From positions 1-8,809 of the forward strand of contig JACRDZ010000295.1 in NCBI GenBank assembly GCA_016212735.1: a DNA stretch of 8,809 bases, given 5' to 3'. The notes under the pieces were generated by a model, which saw nothing but the letters and a program-made list of their open reading frames with translations, was not told the origin of the DNA and made no database searches. Position 1 is the stretch's first letter; every line of letters begins with the position of its first letter. This DNA is from Candidatus Firestoneibacteriota bacterium. GTDB taxonomy: Bacteria; JACRDZ01. Position numbers and translations under genes: made by a program. Shown here in pieces: positions 1-6,474 of this stretch.

Positions 1-878
1 GTATATTAAAAGCAGATGTGGATAATCTTGGTTTAATATTTAATAAAGGTTTTGAAAATCCTTTAAAATCTGAAGAAGGATTAGAAGATATTAATCGCAA
101 AACAACATCACGCTTTTTAACATTAAGCAGAATGCTTGAACTTTTCTTTTCAGGCTGGATGAAAGACGTAATGATAAATAAACCTAAAAACGAAATTGTT
201 GAAGAACTTGCTCAGATAAAAGGAATTGATCAAGATAGATTTAAAAAATACCTTTCAAATGATTATATCAACTTTGAAAATATCTATACGGTTTATTCTG
301 GTGGAGATGATTTGATACTTGTCGCGCCATGGGAAACAATGATTATATTTGCAATTTATCTTAATCAGCAGTTTAGAAAATATACATGCAATAATGATTT
401 TATTACATTATCAGCAGGGCTTACTTTTGTTAAGGATAAGCATCCTATTGCTTCAGCAATTAAACAAGCTGAAGCCCTTTTAGAAAAATCAAAAGAAGAT
501 GGAAAAAATAGGATAACTTTATTTGGAACAACTATAGAATGGGAGAAATATCCTGAGTTGATAAATTTCTTTTTGTTTTTAAATAAAATTTTAGATAATT
601 CAGAAATTAATACGGCTTTTTTATATAGATTACTTAAATATCATCAGATGGCTTTGACTTATCTCGATGAAGGAAAAGTAGAAGGACTAAAATATTTATC
701 AAATCTTAGCTATGAAATTGGGAGAAAAATTATTATAAGAGAAGAAGATGAAAGAATAAAAAAAGACTATATTATTTTACATAAACTTATCAATGAAAAA
801 CCTAATAAAGATAGCTTAATATACAATTTAAAAATTCCTATTTTTTGGGCATTATATAGACATAGAGAGGCAATATGA
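1..878 (+). CDS. cas10: Cas10/Csm1, 3' part: signature subunit of type III-A CRISPR complex (5' end outside window)
   Basis: This is the C-terminal part (about 290 codons, reading from nt 3) of the large subunit of the type III-A interference complex. Target RNA binding switches on its Palm/cyclase domain, which makes cyclic oligoadenylate from ATP; family members can also carry a DNase HD domain, which would lie upstream and is not visible. The window opens on KADVDNLG, a conserved Csm1 motif of the second Palm domain. The cyclase motif GGDD is intact at nt 300-311 in the context VYSGGDDLILV. It is followed by TLSAGLTF and a helical region ending GKNRITLFG, as in other Csm1 proteins. The GTG at nt 18 is the internal Val of ADVDNLG, not a start. 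The remaining C-terminal part is helical (domain D4-like). The stop overlaps the next ATG by 4 nt (ATGA), indicating translational coupling. Identification is secure; whether the full protein is intact cannot be judged. Confidence 0.97.
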   Translation, partial: ILKADVDNLGLIFNKGFENPLKSEEGLEDINRKTTSRFLTLSRMLELFFSGWMKDVMINKPKNEIVEELAQIKGIDQDRFKKYLSNDYINFENIYTVYSGGDDLILVAPWETMIIFAIYLNQQFRKYTCNNDFITLSAGLTFVKDKHPIASAIKQAEALLEKSKEDGKNRITLFGTTIEWEKYPELINFFLFLNKILDNSEINTAFLYRLLKYHQMALTYLDEGKVEGLKYLSNLSYEIGRKIIIREEDERIKKDYIILHKLINEKPNKDSLIYNLKIPIFWALYRHREAI

Positions 879-2155
879 ATATTCTTATTATTTCAGATCA
901 ATTTTCAAATATAGATAGTGCTGGAATAAATGAACCCCTTAATTTTATCAACTGGAATGATGGAGAAATTGGTCGTTCATTAAATGAATTTCATATTATT
1001 ATAGTTGATTTAAGTTTTCCTCAAAGTAGGACAAACCTTAATTCTATAAAAGATAGATATAAGGATATGGAAAATAAATTAAATAAAGAACTAATAAACA
1101 ACGATGGCTTAATTCTTTTAGTAGTTTGTGGCTATGAACATAAGGAATTATTTTTTATTGAAGAAAATGAAAAAAGGTTTACATATCAATTTTTGCAGAA
1201 AATTGATAAAGAGACTTATGAAAAATTTGAATTTGTCCCGAACGGTGAAAATTTTACCACACCAACAAATCCCTATTTTAAAGGATATTTTTGTAATGTA
1301 AAACATTTTTATTTGACTATAAATCATGATCCTTTATATGAGAATATAGTGCCAATATCCAAGACAACAGGCGTTGGAAATGTTTGCACAGCTTTCACTA
1401 AAAAATCAGGGAATGGTTTTATTATTTTATTACCAGGATATGATTTATCTAAAAAGGAGGATTCTTTTAAATCATTATTAAAAATCTGCAGAATATATTT
1501 TGAAAAACAACAAAATATAATATATGAGAAAGAGAAAGCAGAGTCTGAATCTTTTGTTCCAGAATGGGTCCATAAATATAAAGTGGATCGACATAAAAAT
1601 ATTCCGGATGAGATTTTAAATCTAGAGGATGAAGAAAAATGTTTTGATAGAATATGTTTTTTGCTTTATGGAAAAGACATAGGGCTTGAAGATGAAGTTA
1701 AATTTGTTTTTGAAAAATTAGGAATGAATGTAAAAAAATCTGAAGAAGGTGAGTCAATTGACCTGATTTGTACTTATAAAGATATAACATTTTATATCGA
1801 AATTACAGGAAGCAACCATTCAATTAATATTGAAAATAAAAAAATAGGGCAAACTATAGATTTTAAAAGTAAAAATCCAAATGAAAAAGTCATTCTATTA
1901 GCTAATACATTTTCAAATTTAGATTTGGAAGAAAGGGTTGCAAAAAATAATTTTACTGAGAAAGTAATAAACGCATTAAATCATAATGATATTTTAATGC
2001 TTACAACTTTTGATTTATATTTTCTATGGAAAAGAGTATTTGATAAATGTATGACTAATGAAGAAATAATAAAGTTAATTGTTGAAGCTAAAGGTGAATT
2101 CCAATGCCCACAAGATATATTACCCAATGAATTAAGAAAAAAGGAGGTTTTATAA
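875..2155 (+). CDS. Putative type III CRISPR ancillary effector: Rossmann/GATase-like N-domain plus PD-(D/E)xK-like nuclease
   Basis: This 426-residue protein matches no named Cas family that I recognise. It starts at ATG 875 with GAGAGG 4 nt upstream, overlaps the cas10 stop by 4 nt and abuts csm2, so it is built into the core operon. Residues 1-210 alternate strands and helices like a Rossmann fold (ILIISD at 3-8, HIIIVDLSFP at 40-49, LILLVVCG at 79-86). They end with a G-x-G-F-I-I-L-L-P strand (about 179-187) that resembles class I glutamine-amidotransferase-like domains; C85 could sit near the usual nucleophile position, but the GxCxG elbow is not kept. Residues 210-230 form a charged helical linker. 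Residues 265-390 look like a restriction-endonuclease fold: E272/E274 in the first helix, D296 (ESIDLI), E309-I-T311 (FYIEITGS), Q326, then LLANTF and LTTFDLYFLW near the end. Thr replaces the usual Lys of ExK. Its position suggests a cOA- or complex-dependent nuclease; that is inference. A typical CARF domain is not evident. Confidence 0.75.
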   Translation: MNILIISDQFSNIDSAGINEPLNFINWNDGEIGRSLNEFHIIIVDLSFPQSRTNLNSIKDRYKDMENKLNKELINNDGLILLVVCGYEHKELFFIEENEKRFTYQFLQKIDKETYEKFEFVPNGENFTTPTNPYFKGYFCNVKHFYLTINHDPLYENIVPISKTTGVGNVCTAFTKKSGNGFIILLPGYDLSKKEDSFKSLLKICRIYFEKQQNIIYEKEKAESESFVPEWVHKYKVDRHKNIPDEILNLEDEEKCFDRICFLLYGKDIGLEDEVKFVFEKLGMNVKKSEEGESIDLICTYKDITFYIEITGSNHSINIENKKIGQTIDFKSKNPNEKVILLANTFSNLDLEERVAKNNFTEKVINALNHNDILMLTTFDLYFLWKRVFDKCMTNEEIIKLIVEAKGEFQCPQDILPNELRKKEVL

Positions 2156-2584
2156 ATGTCAAATTATTTTTTTGAAAGTGATGCAAAAGAAAAAATAAAA
2201 GAAATTTTTTTAACAGATAAAGCAAAGTTTTGGGCAGAAAGTTTTATCAATCCAAAACCACCAAAAGAAAGATGGCAGAGAAATCCAAAACTTACTTCAG
2301 CACAATTACGAAGATTTCATATTGAGGCAAAAACGTTAGAGGAACGTGTTAAAAATCTTAAAAATGCAGATGATTTTATAAAAATCAGACCATTAGTAAA
2401 AATGCTTAAATCCAAAGTTGCTTATGCTTGCCCTATTACAGGTTCTGATAGAAAGGTCCCAGAAGAATTCAGAAAATATATTGAAGAGATGGTTGATAAC
2501 ATTGATGATATTAATGACTTCAAAGCTTTTGCTTTGTGTTTTGAAGCAGTTGTAGGTTTTTTCTACGGACAAGGAGGAAGATAA
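2156..2584 (+). CDS. csm2: Csm2, small (Cas11-type) subunit of the Csm complex
   Basis: Csm2 is the small helical subunit that stacks along the inner face of the type III-A complex and helps hold the crRNA-target duplex. The 142-residue length is usual for the family. Diagnostic segments are LTSAQLRRFH (residues 46-55), the Csm2 T-x-x-Q-L-R-[KR]-F motif, then IRPLVKMLKSKVAYA (77-91), and the C-terminal helix DFKAFALCFEAVVGFF (121-136). No enzymatic motif is expected or seen. The start is well supported: AAGGAGG at 2141-2147 lies 8 nt before the ATG, inside the 3' end of the upstream gene, whose stop directly abuts it. csm3 begins one base after the stop. Confidence 0.95.
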   Translation: MSNYFFESDAKEKIKEIFLTDKAKFWAESFINPKPPKERWQRNPKLTSAQLRRFHIEAKTLEERVKNLKNADDFIKIRPLVKMLKSKVAYACPITGSDRKVPEEFRKYIEEMVDNIDDINDFKAFALCFEAVVGFFYGQGGR

Positions 2585-2585
2585 A

Positions 2586-3323
2586 ATGAAATTAATAGGA
2601 TATAAAAACATTAATGGAATTATTGAAATTGTTACAGGATTACATATAGGCGGTAGTACATCTATGATAGAAATAGGTGGAAAGGATAATCCTATTATAA
2701 AACATCCTTTAACAAAAGAACCTTATATCCCTGGGTCATCCCTAAAAGGTAAAATGAGGTCTTTACTGGAATGGAATCTTGGTAAACTAGATACCAAACC
2801 GCAAAGTAAAGATTTTGGAGAAGTTCATAAATGGTGTAATGATTCTACATGTCCTATATGTTTGATTTTTGGAACTTCAGCAGATGAGGCAGGGATTGGA
2901 CCAACAAGACTTATTATTAGAGATGCGGTATTAAACAAGGAATTCAAAGATAAGCAAATTGAAAAAGATTCAACTTGGACTGTTCTAAATTTAACAGAAG
3001 ATAAATATGAAAATACAATTAATCGTATTACAGCTCGTGCAAATCCAAGAAATTTTGAGAGAGTTATATCTGGTACTGAATTTTCTTTTAGTATGAGTTA
3101 TAGAGTATTTGAAAATATAAATCCTTCAAATGGAAATTCTGAATGTCTGGATGAAACTCTTTTTAAACATGTTATTGATGGCTTAAAACTTCTTGAAAAT
3201 GATGCTCTTGGGGGAGCTGGTAGCAGAGGTTGTGGTCAAATAAAATTTAAAATAAAAATAAATGGTGGATATAAAACTCTTGATGAACTTAATATAGTAA
3301 ATGATTTTCCTACTGTGGGGTAA
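2586..3323 (+). CDS. csm3: Csm3, Cas7-type backbone RNase of the Csm complex
   Basis: Csm3 is the repeated backbone subunit that wraps the crRNA and cleaves complementary target RNA every 6 nt. The 245-residue length is typical. The RAMP fold is visible from GLHIGGS near residue 18, IPGSSLKGKMRSLLE at 48-62, and the glycine-rich LGGAGSRGCG at 208-217. The catalytic aspartate is present as D34 in IGGKDNPIIKHP, equivalent to D33 of Streptococcus thermophilus Csm3, so the subunit looks active. H81, C84, C89 and C92 form the H-x2-C-x4-C-x2-C zinc site known in this family. AAGGAGG at 2571-2577 sits 8 nt before the ATG and fixes the start. The gene lies 1 nt after csm2 and 3 nt before csm4. Confidence 0.97.
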   Translation: MKLIGYKNINGIIEIVTGLHIGGSTSMIEIGGKDNPIIKHPLTKEPYIPGSSLKGKMRSLLEWNLGKLDTKPQSKDFGEVHKWCNDSTCPICLIFGTSADEAGIGPTRLIIRDAVLNKEFKDKQIEKDSTWTVLNLTEDKYENTINRITARANPRNFERVISGTEFSFSMSYRVFENINPSNGNSECLDETLFKHVIDGLKLLENDALGGAGSRGCGQIKFKIKINGGYKTLDELNIVNDFPTVG

Positions 3324-3326
3324 ACA

Positions 3327-4346
3327 ATGAGTGATTACAAAGACTATACAATTGAAATTAATTTTAAATCATCAATTGGAACAGTGTTACAATCTGATAC
3401 TGTTTTCGGTCATATTTGTTGGGCAATAAGGTTTCTGAAATGGAAGGATAAAGATAGTAAACTTACTAATTTTCTATCTTTGTTTGATAAAGAGGATACT
3501 TCTCCACCTCTGCTTATTAGTAATGGCTTTCCGAAAGATTATTTACCAAAGCCAATAATTCCTCCTGTTACTCAAAATGAATTAGATGAAATTTTAGGCA
3601 AAGAGGATAGGATTAAAAAGTCGTTCAAGATCAAAACTATAAAAAAAACAGAGTTTATAACTAAAGAAATGTTTAAGGATTTACAGCAGGACGAAATAAC
3701 CCCTGTTAGGCTTTTTAAAGAAATGGATTTAAAAGAAAATTTTGACAAGATTAATGATTTGAAAATTAAAAATCAAAATATGATAGTACAGCATAATACA
3801 ATTGATAGAATAAAAGGAAGTGTAAGGGATGGTGGTTTATATTCTCAAGAAGAAACATTTTTTGATGAAGGAAATGGAGTTTTTGAAATTTATTTAAAAA
3901 CTAATTATTTTTCTCGATATGAGCTTGAAAAAATTTTTAAATTTATAAGTGCTTCTGGCTATGGAAGGGATAAATCCACAGGCAAGGGATATTTCGAGTT
4001 TAATATTATTGATGGTATTAACATTCCTGAATCTAAAAATCCAAATGCTTTTATGACGCTTTCTTCATATATTCCTAAAGAGAATGATCCAACTGAAGGT
4101 TATTATAATATTATCCATAAATTCGGTAAATTAGGCGGAATTTATGCTAAAGGAACTATAGAAATTGGCAATAATCCCTTTAAAGTACCGCTTATAATGT
4201 TTTCAGCAGGTTCTGTATTTCGTGATGAAGATTATAAGCCAGATAAAATATATGGTTCGCTAATAAAAGATGTTCATCAAAATAAAGATATTAGGCATTA
4301 TGCTTACGCATTTCCGATAGGTGTCAATATAAATATAAAGGAATAA
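3327..4346 (+). CDS. csm4: Csm4, Cas5-type subunit capping the crRNA 5' tag
   Basis: Csm4 binds the 8-nt 5' tag of the crRNA and links Cas10 to the Csm3 backbone. The 339-residue protein shows the Csm4 pattern: SDTVFGHICWA at 23-33, QHNTIDR around 155-161, the glycine-rich loop SGYGRDKSTGKGYF at 210-223, and SAGSVF near 293-298. The segment 85-150 is a charged helical insertion, longer than in some relatives. The start is the ATG 3 nt after the csm3 stop. Its ribosome-binding site is weak (GGGG at about 3317-3320), so translation probably relies on coupling to csm3. csm5 begins 1 nt after the stop. Confidence 0.95.
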   Translation: MSDYKDYTIEINFKSSIGTVLQSDTVFGHICWAIRFLKWKDKDSKLTNFLSLFDKEDTSPPLLISNGFPKDYLPKPIIPPVTQNELDEILGKEDRIKKSFKIKTIKKTEFITKEMFKDLQQDEITPVRLFKEMDLKENFDKINDLKIKNQNMIVQHNTIDRIKGSVRDGGLYSQEETFFDEGNGVFEIYLKTNYFSRYELEKIFKFISASGYGRDKSTGKGYFEFNIIDGINIPESKNPNAFMTLSSYIPKENDPTEGYYNIIHKFGKLGGIYAKGTIEIGNNPFKVPLIMFSAGSVFRDEDYKPDKIYGSLIKDVHQNKDIRHYAYAFPIGVNINIKE

Positions 4347-4347
4347 T

Positions 4348-5367
4348 ATGCAAAAATACAAATTCCATTGCGAAATATTATCTCCGATTCATATTGGTGC
4401 AGGCTCTGAAATCGATCCATTAGATTATATGATTGAAAACAAAAAATTATTTAAAATATCTTTTGAGAAGCTTGTTATAAATATGAATGATATTAAGCGA
4501 AATGAGTTTGAAAAAATAATTGATAAAAATAATTTGATTGAAATTAGAAAGTTTATTTTAAAAATAATCAATAAAGAAAAAGATTCAATTTATTCTATAG
4601 ACGTATCCAGTGAAATTGAAACTCTTTATAAATCAAAGATTGATAATATTCAAAACCAATTATTAATTTATCCTTTTATAAGGACAGAAGGAGAAACTAC
4701 TCCTTTTATTCCGGGGAGTTCTATTAAAGGTGCTATAAGGACAGCAATAATTAGTGAATTTGCAAAAAAAAGTAATCTGCCAAAACCAAAAGATATAAGA
4801 GAAGAGTATGAATTCGAATCACAAGTGATAAATTATAAAGATGCGAAAAATGATCCTTTTAGAGGAATAAAAATAAGAGATTCTTATCCTCAAAAAGATT
4901 TTACAATTGTAAGAGATATAAAAAATTTTTCAAGAAAAAGGGGAGTAAACAATATTCAAATAATTTGCGAAGTTTCACATTCATTTATTACAGGAAAAGA
5001 TATTGAATTTGAAACCGAAATCTATTTTGATGAATCTTTATTTTTAACAAATTATTTAGGTAAAAAATTAAATATTGAAAACATAATTATATCTTGTAAA
5101 AATTTTTATAAAGACAAAATAGAGAGTGAACACAAAAAATTTTATCAAAACAATGATATTGAAAAAAAATCAACACAATTGCTTAATATTCCGTTAGATG
5201 ATAAATCATTCTTATTGAGATTAGGAAGATTTTCAGGGGTAGAGAGTGTAACGCTTGATAAATATCGAAATCCAAGACCTCCAGGGAATAAAACAATTTG
5301 GGGTACATCTCGTAATCTTATTGAGGGGATATATCCAATGGGGTGGATGAAAGTGACAATTAAATAA
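4348..5367 (+). CDS. csm5: Csm5, Cas7-like end cap of the Csm complex
   Basis: Csm5 caps the 3' end of the crRNA in the type III-A complex and takes part in crRNA maturation with host nucleases. The 339 residues show SPIHIGAGSE at 12-21 and FIPGSSIKGAIRTAI at 120-134, the RAMP motif shared with Csm3. The Csm5-specific C-terminal block LLRLGRFSGVESVTLD runs at 289-304, followed by WGTSRNL and PMGWM at 330-334. The protein looks full length. AAGGA at 4338-4342 is a short-spaced ribosome-binding site, only 5 nt from the ATG. csm5 is the last gene of the compact operon; after it the spacing loosens. No GC-rich terminator hairpin is visible, so read-through into the following region is possible. 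Confidence 0.96.
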   Translation: MQKYKFHCEILSPIHIGAGSEIDPLDYMIENKKLFKISFEKLVINMNDIKRNEFEKIIDKNNLIEIRKFILKIINKEKDSIYSIDVSSEIETLYKSKIDNIQNQLLIYPFIRTEGETTPFIPGSSIKGAIRTAIISEFAKKSNLPKPKDIREEYEFESQVINYKDAKNDPFRGIKIRDSYPQKDFTIVRDIKNFSRKRGVNNIQIICEVSHSFITGKDIEFETEIYFDESLFLTNYLGKKLNIENIIISCKNFYKDKIESEHKKFYQNNDIEKKSTQLLNIPLDDKSFLLRLGRFSGVESVTLDKYRNPRPPGNKTIWGTSRNLIEGIYPMGWMKVTIK

Positions 5368-5426
5368 TGTACAAAGCGCAAAGGAATTTACAAAAAAATA
5401 TTTTTTAAGATTAAGGAGTTATATAA

Positions 5427-5596
5427 ATGGCTATTATTGCAGACGAAGCTATAGAAATATCAGAAAAATTCTTAAATAGATAAAAAATGCAAATATACGA
5501 AGTTACAGAACTATTTTAATTAGTTCCTTAACAGCAGAAAATGTAAAGAAATGGAGTGATATTGTTATTGAAAATTTAATAATAGAAGAATTGTAA
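5427..5596 (+). pseudogene. Frameshifted small gene (about 56 residues if repaired), function unknown
   Basis: TAAGGAG at 5412-5418 and ATG 5427 start an 18-codon frame (MAIIADEAIEISEKFLNR) that stops at TAA 5481-5483. One base is then out of register, and an open frame runs on from AAA 5483 through SYRTILISSLTAENVKKW to TAA 5594-5596. A single missing base beside the A-run at 5482-5487 would join both parts into one protein of about 56 residues. The repaired protein is helical and charged, of the size of a small antitoxin, but I do not recognise a family. It could also be a truly 18-residue peptide, though the coherent amino-acid composition after the break argues against that. Confidence 0.5.
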
Positions 5597-5635
5597 AAAT
5601 AAAAACTAATACTGTAAAACTATAAAATAATATAG

Positions 5636-5688
5636 TAACATAATAAAAGATATGCTATATTTTGTTATATAATTGTAGAATAACATAA
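5636..5688 (+). promoter_or_regulatory. Candidate promoter/operator of the UPF0175-DUF3368-cas6 unit
   Basis: Two -10-like hexamers are visible: TATATT (5656-5661), preceded by TG with one base between (extended -10), and an exact TATAAT (5668-5673). No good -35 box is present at 16-18 bp. The segment is flanked by two identical TAACATAA octamers (5636-5643 and 5681-5688). An inverted TGTTAT (5663-5668) pairs with ATAACA (5680-5685) around the second -10. Such symmetry over a -10 would suit self-repression by an antitoxin, which is inference. Confidence 0.4.
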
Positions 5689-5704
5689 ATAGGAGAATAA
5701 TAAA

Positions 5705-6010
5705 ATGAAGACTGATACTTTGAATATCAATATATCGCAGGATATATTTGCCACACTTAAGATAGAAGGGTATACAAAAGAAAAACTTGAAAAGAATGCA
5801 AAACAAAATTTGGCAATAAATCTTTTTTTTGAAGGGATACTATCATTTGGAAAAGCAGCAGAACTTGCTGATATGGACAAATGGCAGTTTATGGATTTGC
5901 TTCGAGATAAAAAAGTACCATTTATTAATCCGGATAAAGAAGAAATATTAGAAGAATATAAAATCGCTTGTAAAATAACCAAAGGAAAGAATTATGAAAA
6001 TAATAAGTAA
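5705..6010 (+). CDS. UPF0175-family antitoxin
   Basis: UPF0175 proteins are small DNA-binding antitoxin-like proteins usually paired with PIN-like DUF3368 toxins. The 101-residue protein has the family core at about 36-75: LAINLFFEGILSFGKAAELA, then a W-x-F-M-D-L-L segment and VPFIN. The middle part is a likely helix-turn-helix; the C-terminal tail (about 76-101) is charged and would contact the toxin. AGGAG at 5691-5695 supports ATG 5705. The gene overlaps the next by 17 nt, the usual arrangement of an antitoxin before its toxin. It probably represses its own promoter and neutralises the downstream protein; these roles are family-based. Confidence 0.85.
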   Translation: MKTDTLNINISQDIFATLKIEGYTKEKLEKNAKQNLAINLFFEGILSFGKAAELADMDKWQFMDLLRDKKVPFINPDKEEILEEYKIACKITKGKNYENNK

Positions 6011-6458
6011 TTCTTCTCCTTTAATTTTACTTACAAAAATAAAAAGAATTAAATTGTTAAAACAGATGTTTTTGCAGGTTTACATTCCGGAAGAAGTTTA
6101 TAACGAAGTATATAAAGTTAAAAATCTGTGTTGTCCTGAATGGATTGAAATAATGAAAGTAAAAGATTCTACAGCTATTGATGCATTGGAAGCAATTATT
6201 GATAGAGGTGAATCTGAGTCTATTATACTTGCTAAAGAAATGGGAATAAAAATAATCCTGATGGATGATAAAAAAGGAATAAATCTTGCTAAAAGAATGG
6301 AACTGGAACCTATAAGAACTACCTCTCTAATTGGTATTGCATATCAAAAAGGATTAATATCTAATTTAAAAGCAGAACTTAATAATCTTCAACAAAATGG
6401 ATGCTGGATCACGGATTATTATATTGAAGAGATTTTATTTAAGTTTAAAAAAAGCTAA
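5994..6458 (+). CDS. DUF3368 PIN-like toxin (putative ribonuclease)
   Basis: DUF3368 proteins are PIN-fold, VapC-like predicted RNases encoded with UPF0175 antitoxins. The 154-residue protein shows the expected blocks: ISNSSPLILL at 4-13, with Asn6 in place of the first PIN Asp as is common in DUF3368, then RGESESIILA at 71-80 with E73, and ILMDDKKG at 88-95 with D91/D92. The usual G-T-L-G-I segment appears as TTSLIGIA. The acidic centre looks preserved, so the protein is plausibly active. Its start lies inside the antitoxin gene, giving translational coupling. cas6 begins 16 nt after its stop with no visible terminator or promoter between them, so the two are probably on one transcript. Confidence 0.85.
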   Translation: MKIISNSSPLILLTKIKRIKLLKQMFLQVYIPEEVYNEVYKVKNLCCPEWIEIMKVKDSTAIDALEAIIDRGESESIILAKEMGIKIILMDDKKGINLAKRMELEPIRTTSLIGIAYQKGLISNLKAELNNLQQNGCWITDYYIEEILFKFKKS

Positions 6459-6474
6459 GCTGGAATATGGATAA

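Larger units (their letters stand above)
5368..5704. other. Gap between csm5 and the first toxin-antitoxin pair
   Basis: This 337-nt stretch has no intact gene of useful length. It holds an all-A/T perfect palindrome (5393-5406), one frameshifted small gene (5427-5596) with a clear ribosome-binding site, and an extremely AT-rich promoter/operator segment (about 5597-5704) ahead of the UPF0175 gene. No GC-stem terminator is seen after csm5. Confidence 0.7.

Noticed and set aside
18..20. GTG as the start of the first gene
   Set aside because: It encodes the Val of the conserved ADVDNLG motif, and the frame is open up to the window edge.
875..1500. Calling the N-domain of the nuclease-like protein a CARF domain
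   Set aside because: The Rossmann-like pattern is present, but typical CARF motifs are not seen by eye; the GATase-like reading fits equally or better, so it is left open.
2393..2611. Minus-strand frame opposite csm2
   Set aside because: It lies opposite an unmistakable csm2 gene, with no ribosome-binding site or family pattern.
5145..5381. Minus-strand frame opposite csm5
   Set aside because: It is a shadow of the conserved csm5 C-terminus.
5393..5406. AAAAAATATTTTTT palindrome after csm5 as a terminator
   Set aside because: The stem is A/T only and there is no GC stem with a following U-run, so it is unlikely to end transcription.
5606..5982. Two minus-strand frames over the promoter and the UPF0175 gene
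   Set aside because: They are hydrophobic low-complexity translations of AT-rich DNA opposite a recognisable antitoxin gene.
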